DNA of 9,167 nt, from NCBI GenBank assembly GCA_934408705.1, contig CAKRVL010000096.1, forward strand, positions 1 through 9,167, read 5' to 3'. Under the pieces are notes generated by a model. It ran no database searches, was not told the origin of the DNA, and saw only the letters and a list, made by a program, of their open reading frames with translations. This document shows positions 1-6,265 of this stretch, in pieces. This DNA is from an uncultured Blautia sp. Its GTDB lineage: Bacteria; Bacillota; Clostridia; Lachnospirales; Lachnospiraceae. Both the position numbers and the translations under genes were made by a program. Positions within the stretch are counted from its first letter, which is position 1, and the number at the start of each line of letters is the position of its first letter.

Positions 1-74
1 TGACCATTGTTGTGAAGCAGTATTGCAAGTGCTGTTCCCCAGCTTCCGGTTCCCATTACGCTGATTTTTGCCAT
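1..74 (-). CDS. gpsA: NAD(P)H-dependent glycerol-3-phosphate dehydrogenase GpsA, N-terminal fragment
   Basis: Only the first 24 codons are present; the gene continues past the left edge. The fragment reads MAKISVMGTGSWGTALAILL and then HNNG. It contains the Rossmann-fold dinucleotide-binding turn GTGSWGTALA (residues 8-17), the N-terminal signature of GpsA. The family reduces dihydroxyacetone phosphate to sn-glycerol-3-phosphate in the cytoplasm, the first committed step toward phospholipids. The ATG is preceded by an AGAGGTG ribosome binding site inside the 15-nt gap after plsY, so it is almost certainly cotranscribed with plsY, whose product uses the glycerol-3-phosphate. The fold and context are clear, but the catalytic and C-terminal domains cannot be checked here. 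Confidence 0.9.
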   Translation of the reverse strand, partial: MAKISVMGTGSWGTALAILLHNNG

Positions 75-89
75 TTCGTCACCTCTTCT

Positions 90-737
90 TTATTTGGATG
101 CAGTTTTACCCGCCCCAAGCTTATTCTCTGTTCCCTTTAAAAGGCGGGAAATATTTGCCCTGTGTCTGAAAATCGCAAGTGCTGTCATGAGCCCCATGAC
201 CACATCCATCTCGAAAGTATGGTTAAAATCCATGCCATAGCATCCAGCAGCTCCGAAAGCAACAAAGCAGATCAGTGCCCCAACATAAGCCGCCATAGAT
301 CCCAGCGACACATAGCGTGTAACCGCAACAATAGCCGCAAAAATCACAGCACAGATAAGAAAAACTCTCCAGTCCATTGCAAGAAGCATTCCTGCGGAAG
401 CAGCAATTCCCTTGCCTCCACGAAACCCAAGATAAAAGGGGAAATTATGTCCAAGCACACAGCCTGCAGCTGTATACATGCCAAGTAACGGAAGAATCGT
501 CCCATAATTGTTTCTAAAAATCGCATTCACTACCAGAATGGCAGCCACACATTTCAGCATATCACCGATCAGGGTTATAGCCCCTGCCTTTTTGCCCAGA
601 GTACGAAGGGCATTTGTGGTCCCAGCATTCCCGCTCCCATACTGGCGGATATCCATGTGATGAACTTTCCCAATAATGTAGGAGGTCTGAAACATTCCAA
701 ATACATATCCGATAGCCAGACAAATTATTCGCTCCAT
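90..737 (-). CDS. plsY: Acyl-phosphate:glycerol-3-phosphate acyltransferase PlsY
   Basis: This 215-residue membrane protein matches PlsY, which transfers an acyl group from acyl-phosphate to position 1 of sn-glycerol-3-phosphate to give lysophosphatidic acid at the cytoplasmic membrane. The family motifs are visible in order: GSGNAGTTNALR at residues 34-45, GHNFPFYLGFRGGKG at 96-110 (the glycine-rich substrate loop), and a C-terminal RHRANISRLLKGTENK at 191-206. Hydrophobic stretches near residues 1-23, 53-73, 80-95, 111-140 and 143-165 fit a multi-span protein. Length is typical for the family. The start lies 2 nt after the der stop, and its ribosome binding site (GGAGAGAAGGA) lies within the last codons of der, which implies translational coupling. 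gpsA follows after 15 nt and supplies the substrate. Confidence 0.97.
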   Translation of the reverse strand: MERIICLAIGYVFGMFQTSYIIGKVHHMDIRQYGSGNAGTTNALRTLGKKAGAITLIGDMLKCVAAILVVNAIFRNNYGTILPLLGMYTAAGCVLGHNFPFYLGFRGGKGIAASAGMLLAMDWRVFLICAVIFAAIVAVTRYVSLGSMAAYVGALICFVAFGAAGCYGMDFNHTFEMDVVMGLMTALAIFRHRANISRLLKGTENKLGAGKTASK

Positions 738-739
738 AT

Positions 740-2065
740 TTATTCCTTCTCTCCACGTTCTCTTACAATGAACTTCAGTGGTGTTCCACCAAAATCAAAG
801 GCATCACGGATCTTATTCTCCAGATATCTTGTATAAGAGAAATGCATAAGCTCCTTATCATTAACAAAAATCACGAATGTAGGCGGCTTTACAGCTACCT
901 GTGTCATATAGAAAATCTTAAGCCGGCGTCCTCTGTCTGATGGTGGCTGCTGCATAGCAACTGCCTCTGTCAGGATTTCATTAAGCACACCTGTCTGAAC
1001 ACGCATAGTCTGGTTCTCAATAACGGCATCCAGAGTCTCAAACATTCTGGAAATCCTCAGTCCTGTCTTTGCAGAAATAAACACAATCTCTGCATATGGC
1101 ATAAAGGAAAGAACCTCGCGGATACGATTGGTGTGTTTATAAATAGTCTTATCATTCTTCTCAATGGCATCCCATTTATTAACTGCAATGATCACGCCCT
1201 TGCCTTTTTCATGGGCAATTCCCGCAATCTTCGCATCCTGCTCGGTAACACCTTCTGCTGCATCGATCATCACAACGACAACGTCTGCACGTTCTACTGC
1301 CGTTACAGTACGGATCACGCTGAAACGCTCGATTTCTTCTTTCACCTTTGCCTTACGGCGAAGACCTGCAGTATCAATAAAGATGTATTCTTTTTCATTC
1401 CAGGTTACCTTGGTATCAACAGCATCTCTGGTAGTACCGGCAATATCAGATACGATAACGCGATCCTCTCCAAGAAGCTTGTTTATCAGTGAGGACTTAC
1501 CTACGTTAGGTTTTCCTACAATTGCAATTCTCGGAATGTCAGAATCTTCATCCTCTCCCGCGTCCTCCGGAAAATGCTTCACCACTTCGTCCAGCATATC
1601 TCCAAGTCCCTGGCGGTTGGCTGCTGAAATAGCAAATGGTTCACCAATTCCCAAATTATAGAATTCGTAAACATCCATCATATACTTCTGAATACTGTCA
1701 ACTTTATTAACAGCCAGGACCACAGGTTTACCGCTTCGGCGCAGCATATCGGCTACCTTGGAGTCAGAATCCACAAGTCCCTGATGCACATCAGTGATAA
1801 AAATAATAACATCTGCAGTATCAATAGCAATCTGTGCCTGCTCTCTCATCTGGGAGAGAATAATATCACCACTATCAGGCTCAATACCACCTGTATCAAT
1901 CAGGGTAAACTCATTATCAAGCCATGAAGCATCTGCATAAATTCTGTCTCTTGTTACACCTGGCGTATCCTTTACAATTGAAATTTTATCTCCTGCCAGT
2001 ACATTAAACAATGTGGATTTGCCCACATTAGGCCTGCCCACAATTGCCACTACCGGTTTGCTCAT
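740..2065 (-). CDS. der: Ribosome-assembly GTPase Der (EngA), tandem G domains
   Basis: Der is a double-GTPase needed for late assembly of the 50S ribosomal subunit. The 441-residue protein shows both G domains. The first has GRPNVGKST (10-18), DTGG (57-60) and NKVD (120-123). The second has GKPNVGKSS (184-192), DTAG (231-234) and NKWD (296-299). An acidic linker (about 168-177) joins them and a C-terminal KH-like domain (about 355-436) follows. I chose the ATG at 2065, giving [10 protein letters not shown], because it has an AAGGAG site 8 nt upstream and places G1 at the usual distance from the N-terminus; the frame is open about 25 codons further but without family-like sequence. The first 38 nt overlap the end of the upstream DUF512 gene. 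The stop is 2 nt before plsY. Confidence 0.98.
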   Translation of the reverse strand: MSKPVVAIVGRPNVGKSTLFNVLAGDKISIVKDTPGVTRDRIYADASWLDNEFTLIDTGGIEPDSGDIILSQMREQAQIAIDTADVIIFITDVHQGLVDSDSKVADMLRRSGKPVVLAVNKVDSIQKYMMDVYEFYNLGIGEPFAISAANRQGLGDMLDEVVKHFPEDAGEDEDSDIPRIAIVGKPNVGKSSLINKLLGEDRVIVSDIAGTTRDAVDTKVTWNEKEYIFIDTAGLRRKAKVKEEIERFSVIRTVTAVERADVVVVMIDAAEGVTEQDAKIAGIAHEKGKGVIIAVNKWDAIEKNDKTIYKHTNRIREVLSFMPYAEIVFISAKTGLRISRMFETLDAVIENQTMRVQTGVLNEILTEAVAMQQPPSDRGRRLKIFYMTQVAVKPPTFVIFVNDKELMHFSYTRYLENKIRDAFDFGGTPLKFIVRERGEKE

Positions 2066-3425
2066 ACATTTGTCTCCTTTTCTGTTTCTTATGCTCAGGT
2101 GGATCAAGAACTGCTGATACCAGATCCGCACCGCTCTCATCCACGATCACAACTTCTACATTCAGTTCTCTGGACAATTCTTCCACTGAAATATCATCCA
2201 AAAAAACATCTTCTTCATTTTTCAGCATGTTACACGGAAGCAGAAGCTTCTCTCCCAGTTCCACTCCCCGAAGCTGCTTCAGAAGATCCTGTCCTGTAAT
2301 AAGGCCTGATACAGTAATGGTCTCACCAAAGAATTCATTCCTTATACATACAACATCAACTTCCACATTCGGAAATTTCTCATGGATCATTTCCATATAT
2401 CTGGTAATAAAAGGTGCCGCCAATGCGCCTGTAGCACTGACTGCTTTTATCCTGCGGTCGTCTCCTTCTCTGGCTTCAAGAGCGTCACGCACCTCAGTTC
2501 CAAGCAGCCGCAGCATACCCACACCATTTTCCAACTGGAGATAGCCATCATAAGAATCCTCTTCCGGCAGTTTCTCTCCTGCCAGAATATACCACTCATC
2601 AGAAGCGTGGATAAAATGGATCCCATGTTCAGCCATCATCTTCTCCTGCCAGGAATGAATAATATTAAGGACCTCTAGTGCATCATCCTTCTGAAACTGT
2701 TCCATGGGGTACAAGCCCTCACGAAACCTGGTCAGTCCCACCGGAACCACAGAAACGCTCTGTAATATCGGTGCATAAGCTGACATTTTCCGGATACTGT
2801 CATCCAATTCCTTACCATCATTCACGCCTTTACATAAAACAATCTGACCATTCATGGTGATTCCAGCATCATATAGCCTCTGAAGTTTCTTCAGGGCATC
2901 CCCAGCAAAGCGGTTATGAAGCATCTTACATCTCAGTTCTGGATTCATGGTCTGGATTGAAATATTAATAGGCTCCAGATGATAGCGGATGATCCTTTCT
3001 ATATCATGATCGCTCATATTGGTCAGCGTCACATAATTTCCCTGAATAAAAGACAGTCTGGAATCATCATCCTTGAAATAAAGAGTATCTCTCATTCCAG
3101 GCGGCATCTGATCAATAAAGCAGAAAATACAGTGATTGGAACAGGAACGGTAATCGTCCATCAGATCCTTCTCGAAGGTAACACCAAGATCCTCTTCATA
3201 TTCCTTCTCAACTTCCAGCTCCCAGATTTCTCCGTTCACCTTCTCAACTTCCAAAACCACATATTCCTCATTCATCAGATATCGGTAATCAAATATATCT
3301 TCTACAGGCTGACCATTTACAGTAAGCAGTACATCTCCTGGCACAAGCTCCAGCTCCTGCGCAATGCTTCCATCCTGCACGACTGCAATCACATGTTTAT
3401 TTTGTTTCTTCACTTTTTTCTCCAT
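2028..3425 (-). CDS. PDZ-like / radical SAM / DUF512 protein of unknown function
   Basis: This 465-residue protein has a PDZ-like N-terminus (about 11-60, with the [14 protein letters not shown] core at 28-41), then a radical SAM core, then a DUF512 C-terminal domain (about 240-450). The iron-sulfur cysteines are C95, C99 and C102 (CSNHCIFC), the CX3CX2C pattern that binds a 4Fe-4S cluster and SAM. This architecture is widespread in Firmicutes and cyanobacteria; its substrate is, to my knowledge, unknown. I chose the ATG at 3425 because [16 protein letters not shown] leads straight into the PDZ-like segment. Its ribosome binding site is weak (GGA, 6 nt upstream). Another ATG at 3455 would add ten hydrophobic residues and cannot be excluded. 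The last 38 nt overlap der, so the two are probably translationally coupled. The gene is first in the der-plsY-gpsA transcript. Confidence 0.93.
   Translation of the reverse strand: MEKKVKKQNKHVIAVVQDGSIAQELELVPGDVLLTVNGQPVEDIFDYRYLMNEEYVVLEVEKVNGEIWELEVEKEYEEDLGVTFEKDLMDDYRSCSNHCIFCFIDQMPPGMRDTLYFKDDDSRLSFIQGNYVTLTNMSDHDIERIIRYHLEPINISIQTMNPELRCKMLHNRFAGDALKKLQRLYDAGITMNGQIVLCKGVNDGKELDDSIRKMSAYAPILQSVSVVPVGLTRFREGLYPMEQFQKDDALEVLNIIHSWQEKMMAEHGIHFIHASDEWYILAGEKLPEEDSYDGYLQLENGVGMLRLLGTEVRDALEAREGDDRRIKAVSATGALAAPFITRYMEMIHEKFPNVEVDVVCIRNEFFGETITVSGLITGQDLLKQLRGVELGEKLLLPCNMLKNEEDVFLDDISVEELSRELNVEVVIVDESGADLVSAVLDPPEHKKQKRRQMYEQTGSGNCGQA
2074..2079 (-). promoter_or_regulatory. Ribosome binding site that sets the der start
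   Basis: AAGGAG on the minus strand, 8 nt before the ATG at 2065. It lies inside the DUF512 coding sequence, where it encodes part of a Lys-Arg-Arg run. An ATG closer to the site (within ACAAATGT) is out of frame with der and opens no recognisable protein. Confidence 0.8.
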
Positions 3426-3522
3426 TATAATTCCAAGTACGATCCACCGAATCATCAGCCGCTTACAATATGATACTGTTGATCGCCTATCACTGGCATA
3501 GCATAATATAGCCATTATTTTT

Positions 3523-3551
3523 ACTATAACAAGTTTTTCGCAAAAACACAA
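3523..3551 (-). promoter_or_regulatory. Candidate sigma-A promoter for DUF512-der-plsY-gpsA
   Basis: On the minus strand, TTGTGT (3546-3551) and TATAGT (3523-3528) are separated by 17 nt, and a TG one base before the -10 makes it an extended -10 element. A start near 3516 would give a leader of about 90 nt. An overlapping alternative, TTGTTA (3527-3532), 16 nt, TATATT (3505-3510), would start about 18 nt further downstream. The -35 is a poor match, so the exact start is uncertain. Confidence 0.6.
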
Positions 3552-3552
3552 C

Positions 3553-3590
3553 AAAAAAATTCCTTATGGCGCCCCTTCTGAGGATTTTTT
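3553..3590. repeat. Imperfect inverted repeat between divergent promoters
   Basis: An A-tract followed by TCCTTA (arm 3554-3566) is mirrored by TGAGGA followed by a T-tract (arm 3579-3590). The arms pair over about 12 positions with one bulged T at 3560 and one G-T pair, around a 12-nt centre containing GGCGCC. It sits between the -35 of the leftward promoter (3546-3551) and the -35 of prs (3613-3618). It could be an operator, a pair of A/T-rich UP elements, or chance in AT-rich DNA. Confidence 0.35.
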
Positions 3591-3612
3591 AAAGTAAAAA
3601 TCAATAAATTCC

Positions 3613-3641
3613 TTGACGGCATTTAGGGCAAATGTTATAAA
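3613..3641 (+). promoter_or_regulatory. Sigma-A promoter of prs
   Basis: TTGACG (3613-3618) and TATAAA (3636-3641) are separated by exactly 17 nt, with a TG extended -10 at 3633-3634. Both hexamers are close to consensus. The predicted start near 3648 gives an 86-nt leader. A/T-rich sequence upstream (3584-3611) could act as an UP element. This is the strongest promoter visible in the window. Confidence 0.8.
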
Positions 3642-3652
3642 TATAAAGGAGA

Positions 3653-3694
3653 GGTCTGTAAATTAAGAGTTAAGTATCTTACAACCTGCAGACC
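3653..3694 (+). other. Stem-loop in the prs 5' leader
   Basis: GGTCTGTA (3653-3660) pairs with TGCAGACC (3687-3694): eight pairs including one G-U, closing a 26-nt loop. The loop can form a small inner hairpin, TAAG-TAT-CTTA (3671-3681). The structure begins about 5 nt from the predicted transcript start and ends 27 nt before the AGGAGG site. No T-tract follows, so it is not an obvious terminator. It may stabilise the mRNA 5' end or bind a regulator. I do not recognise a known riboswitch class. Confidence 0.45.
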
Positions 3695-3721
3695 ATTTAA
3701 TTAACAATTAGCATACTACTT

Positions 3722-3727
3722 AGGAGG
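3722..3727 (+). promoter_or_regulatory. Consensus ribosome binding site of prs
   Basis: Perfect AGGAGG, 6 nt before the ATG at 3734, which fixes the start and fits high expression. Confidence 0.9.
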
Positions 3728-3733
3728 AATATC

Positions 3734-4906
3734 ATGCCGAACATAGAATTACTTGAGAAATCTATGCCTGTCGCACCTATTCGTATCGCTGCACTGGAAG
3801 GCTGCCGCGAACTTGCAGAGGAGGTAGACAGAAACCTGGTAAAATTCCGTAAGGAACTTGTAGAGAAGAAGGGCCTTGATAACATTCCACAGGGCTACAG
3901 TGAAAATTCTTTTATTGTGGATTGCGAATGCCCTCGCTTCGGTACCGGTGAAGGTAAGGGAATTATCAAGGAATCCGTCCGGGGAACCGATCTTTATATC
4001 ATGGTAGATGTAACCAACTACAGTTCCACATACACTGTCTGCGGTCACGAGAACCATATGTCTCCTGACAATCATTTCCAGGATCTTAAGAGAATCATTT
4101 CCGCAGCTACAGGTAAGGCACATCGTATCAACGTAATCATGCCATTCCTTTATGAAGGCCGCCAGCACAGACGTAAGAAGAGAGAATCTCTTGACTGTGC
4201 ACTTGCTCTTCGCGAATTAAGCGATATGGGTGTTTCCAATATCATCACCTTTGACGCCCATGATCCACGAGTACAGAATTCCATTCCATTAAATGGTTTT
4301 GACAACTTCTTCCCTACCTATCAGTTCCTGAAAGCACTTGTGAAGAACGTTAACAATTTCCAGGTTGATAATGACCACCTTATGATCATCAGCCCGGATG
4401 AGGGCGCTATGTCCAGAGCCGTATACTTTTCTAATATTCTTGGCGTTGACATGGGTATGTTCTATAAGAGACGTGACTACTCTACTGTAGTAAATGGAAA
4501 GAATCCTATCGTAGCCCATGAGTTCCTTGGAGACTCTGTAGAAGGCAAGGATGTTGTCATTATCGACGATATGATTTCTTCTGGTGAGAGTATGCTTGAT
4601 GTTGCCAAACAGATCAAAGAGCGCCATGCAAACCGTGTATTTATCTGCACCACTTATGGTCTTTTTACTGAAGGCATGGATAAATTCGACGAATACTATG
4701 AGAAAGGCTGGATTGATAAAGTTATCACAACCAACCTGAACTACCGTATTCCGGAGCTTCTTACCAGACCGTATTATGTAGAAGCTAATATGAGTAAATA
4801 TCTTGCAAGTATTATGGACATTATCAACCATGATGTTTCCGTTGAGAAGGTTCGTTCCAGCAACGAGAAGATTATGGACTTGATGAAACGTGTAAATCAG
4901 GAGTAA
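3734..4906 (+). CDS. prs: Ribose-phosphate pyrophosphokinase, long divergent form
   Basis: The 390-residue protein resembles PRPP synthetase, which moves pyrophosphate from ATP to ribose-5-phosphate for purine, pyrimidine, histidine, tryptophan and NAD synthesis. Family landmarks in order are RFGTGEGKG and ESVRGTDLYI (68-89), MPFLYEGRQHRR (136-147), FDAHDPRVQNSIP (173-185), SPDEGAMSRA (220-229), the flexible-loop KRRD (245-248), and VVIIDDMISSGESM (274-287). It is about 75 residues longer than common enzymes (about 315). The extra length lies mainly in an N-terminal insert (about 35-62), a loop near 97-113, and the C-terminus. The ribose-phosphate loop reads DDMISSGES rather than the usual DD-x-x-DT[AG]GT. 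It has its own promoter and terminator. The family call is firm; the activity is inferred. Confidence 0.92.
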   Translation: MPNIELLEKSMPVAPIRIAALEGCRELAEEVDRNLVKFRKELVEKKGLDNIPQGYSENSFIVDCECPRFGTGEGKGIIKESVRGTDLYIMVDVTNYSSTYTVCGHENHMSPDNHFQDLKRIISAATGKAHRINVIMPFLYEGRQHRRKKRESLDCALALRELSDMGVSNIITFDAHDPRVQNSIPLNGFDNFFPTYQFLKALVKNVNNFQVDNDHLMIISPDEGAMSRAVYFSNILGVDMGMFYKRRDYSTVVNGKNPIVAHEFLGDSVEGKDVVIIDDMISSGESMLDVAKQIKERHANRVFICTTYGLFTEGMDKFDEYYEKGWIDKVITTNLNYRIPELLTRPYYVEANMSKYLASIMDIINHDVSVEKVRSSNEKIMDLMKRVNQE

Positions 4907-4919
4907 TACAGCAAAAACA

Positions 4920-4951
4920 AGCCCTGCACCATATTTTCAAGGTGCAGGGCT
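4920..4951. terminator. Probable bidirectional terminator between prs and pgeF
   Basis: GCCCTGCACC (4921-4930) and GGTGCAGGGC (4941-4950) form a perfect 10-bp stem, plus an outer A-T pair, around a 10-nt loop. On the plus strand it is followed by TCTTATTAT, 14 nt after the prs stop. On the minus strand it is followed by TTGTTTTTGC, 12 nt after the pgeF stop. The better T-tract is on the minus strand, so it probably ends the lepB-to-pgeF transcript as well as prs. Confidence 0.9.
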
Positions 4952-4963
4952 CTTATTATATGA

Positions 4964-5815
4964 TCAAGCGCGTATTCCAAGAAATGCCGCCAAATTTCCT
5001 CTTTTGCCATGAGTAGCTCTGTGTGAAAAAAGCACTTCCGGATTGCAGCAGGTGCAGATTCCCGGCATAGAAATATGCTCCTCCTTTATTCCAGCCTCAA
5101 GGAATATAATTTTGTTTGCTTCCCACAGATTCAACTGATACTTACCGTTTTCCTTCCGGTAAAAAAGACGATCCCAATATTTTTGTGAAAAGCTATTCCG
5201 AAATTCCAGAATCACATTCTCACTGACTTCATAACAATCCTGACATATAGACGGACCAATAGCTGTAAGAATCTGATCCGGCGCTGAGCCAAATTCTTCT
5301 TGCATTTTCTCTATAGTGACTTTTCCGATTTTTCCTACAGTTCCCTTCCAACCGGAGTGAGATAAACCAATAGCCTTATGAACCGGATCAACAAAATACA
5401 GCGGCACACAGTCTGCATAGAAAGTAGCCAGCACAAGCCCAGGAATATTTGTAATCATTCCATCCACATCTTGAAAAGCATTGGGGCATACCACTCCATT
5501 TCCCCTGTCCTCTTCTCTGATCAGACGGACATTAGTTGTGTGAGTCTGATTGGATGCCACTACATCCTTTATAGAAAAGCCCACAGCATCTCCCATTCTC
5601 CGGTAATTTTCTCTGATTGCATTATCATCATCGCCTCTCCCGAAGCTGAAATTCATAGTAGAAAAAATCCCCTCACTGACACCACCAATTCTGGTACTGA
5701 AGCAGTGCACAATGTCCGGCAGCTGTTCAAAAACCGGATATGTAAGATATTCTACTCCGTTTTTTTCATTCATTCTCATATGCGGTTCATTCTCATTCTG
5801 CCATCTGATGTCCAT
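4964..5815 (-). CDS. pgeF: Peptidoglycan editing factor PgeF (YfiH / DUF152, laccase-like fold)
   Basis: The 283-residue protein belongs to the YfiH family, annotated as polyphenol oxidase or laccase-domain protein and, from E. coli work, as a factor clearing wrongly made muropeptide precursors. Other studies of family members report purine-nucleoside activities, so the true reaction here is open. Visible motifs are CFSTRIGGVS, NQTHT (metal ligand H92), DVDGMITN, ADCVPLYF (C136), HSGWKGT (H153) and AIGPSI, followed by a C-terminal CTCC and HRATHGKRGN. H92, C136 and H153 form the expected metal site. I use the ATG at 5815 with AAGGAG 6 nt upstream; a TTG at 5833 extends the frame but lies upstream of that site. 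It is the last gene before the terminator facing prs, 60 nt after yraN. Confidence 0.92.
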   Translation of the reverse strand: MDIRWQNENEPHMRMNEKNGVEYLTYPVFEQLPDIVHCFSTRIGGVSEGIFSTMNFSFGRGDDDNAIRENYRRMGDAVGFSIKDVVASNQTHTTNVRLIREEDRGNGVVCPNAFQDVDGMITNIPGLVLATFYADCVPLYFVDPVHKAIGLSHSGWKGTVGKIGKVTIEKMQEEFGSAPDQILTAIGPSICQDCYEVSENVILEFRNSFSQKYWDRLFYRKENGKYQLNLWEANKIIFLEAGIKEEHISMPGICTCCNPEVLFSHRATHGKRGNLAAFLGIRA

Positions 5816-5821
5816 TTTGTT

Positions 5822-5827
5822 CTCCTT
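5822..5827 (-). promoter_or_regulatory. Ribosome binding site that decides the pgeF start
   Basis: AAGGAG on the minus strand, 6 nt before the ATG at 5815. The alternative TTG at 5833 would place this site inside the coding sequence, so the ATG is preferred. Confidence 0.8.
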
Positions 5828-5875
5828 TTCCAAAATACACCATTTTCCATCATCTCTTCAAAGTATCCCCCCGCT

Positions 5876-6238
5876 TTAACTGCAGAAATCAAAAGCATTC
5901 CTGATCCAGCAGATATTATCTCCTTCAATTCCCACCACATCAAATCTGCATCTCACATCCATGCTTTTATACCGGTTCTTCAGATATTCCACTGCCACCC
6001 TGGAAATGATCCTTTGCTTGTGTGCGTTAACCGCTGCCAGAGGGCTTCCGGAACACTTTGTACTTCTGTATTTAACTTCTACAAAGATCAGCCAGTTATC
6101 TGCCGTCATTCCGATCAGGTCAATTTCCCCCTGTCGGTTCCGGTAATTTCTATCCAGAATCATCACACCCTGGGAAACCAGATAATCCGCCGCCATTTGT
6201 TCATAAAAGGCACCTACTCTGCGCTTATTCTCTTTCAT
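5876..6238 (-). CDS. yraN: YraN family (UPF0102) nuclease-like protein
   Basis: This 120-residue protein matches the YraN family. It shows the N-terminal GAFYEQMAADYLVSQG (9-24), NYRNRQGEIDLIG (31-43), LIFVEVKYR (50-58), and a later SPLAAVNAHKQRI (65-77). E38, D40, E54 and K56 fit the PD-(D/E)xK-like active-site pattern of Holliday-junction-resolvase-type nucleases. Catalysis has not been firmly assigned to the family as far as I know, so the function is unresolved. The start ATG at 6238 has a TGGAG ribosome binding site and lies 27 nt after rnhB. The rnhB-yraN pair is a common neighbourhood in bacteria and suggests a role in nucleic acid maintenance, but this is inference. Confidence 0.94.
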   Translation of the reverse strand: MKENKRRVGAFYEQMAADYLVSQGVMILDRNYRNRQGEIDLIGMTADNWLIFVEVKYRSTKCSGSPLAAVNAHKQRIISRVAVEYLKNRYKSMDVRCRFDVVGIEGDNICWIRNAFDFCS

Positions 6239-6265
6239 CCTTAAGCTCCAACATGCTCTTCTTTT

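Noticed and set aside
1164..1661. A 165-codon plus-strand open frame opposite der
   Set aside because: Ser/Thr-rich shadow of the der coding strand with no recognisable motif.
2066..2140. N-terminal extension of der by 25 codons
   Set aside because: It lies inside DUF512 coding sequence, lacks family similarity, and the AAGGAG site directs initiation at 2065.
2044..2544. A 166-codon plus-strand open frame opposite the DUF512 gene
   Set aside because: Ser-rich low-complexity shadow of a conserved gene, with no promoter or motif.
3648..3733. A riboswitch (for example PRPP, purine or guanidine class) upstream of prs
   Set aside because: The leader is short and AU-rich, lacks the conserved junctions I would expect of those classes, and has no terminator/antiterminator pair.
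5816..5833. TTG start for pgeF at 5833
   Set aside because: The AAGGAG site is downstream of this TTG and correctly spaced for the ATG at 5815.
5378..6244. A 288-codon open frame on the plus strand across pgeF and yraN
   Set aside because: It is antisense to two well-recognised genes, spans their junction, is rich in Ser, His and Ile without domain-like sequence, and I noted no strong ribosome binding site for it.
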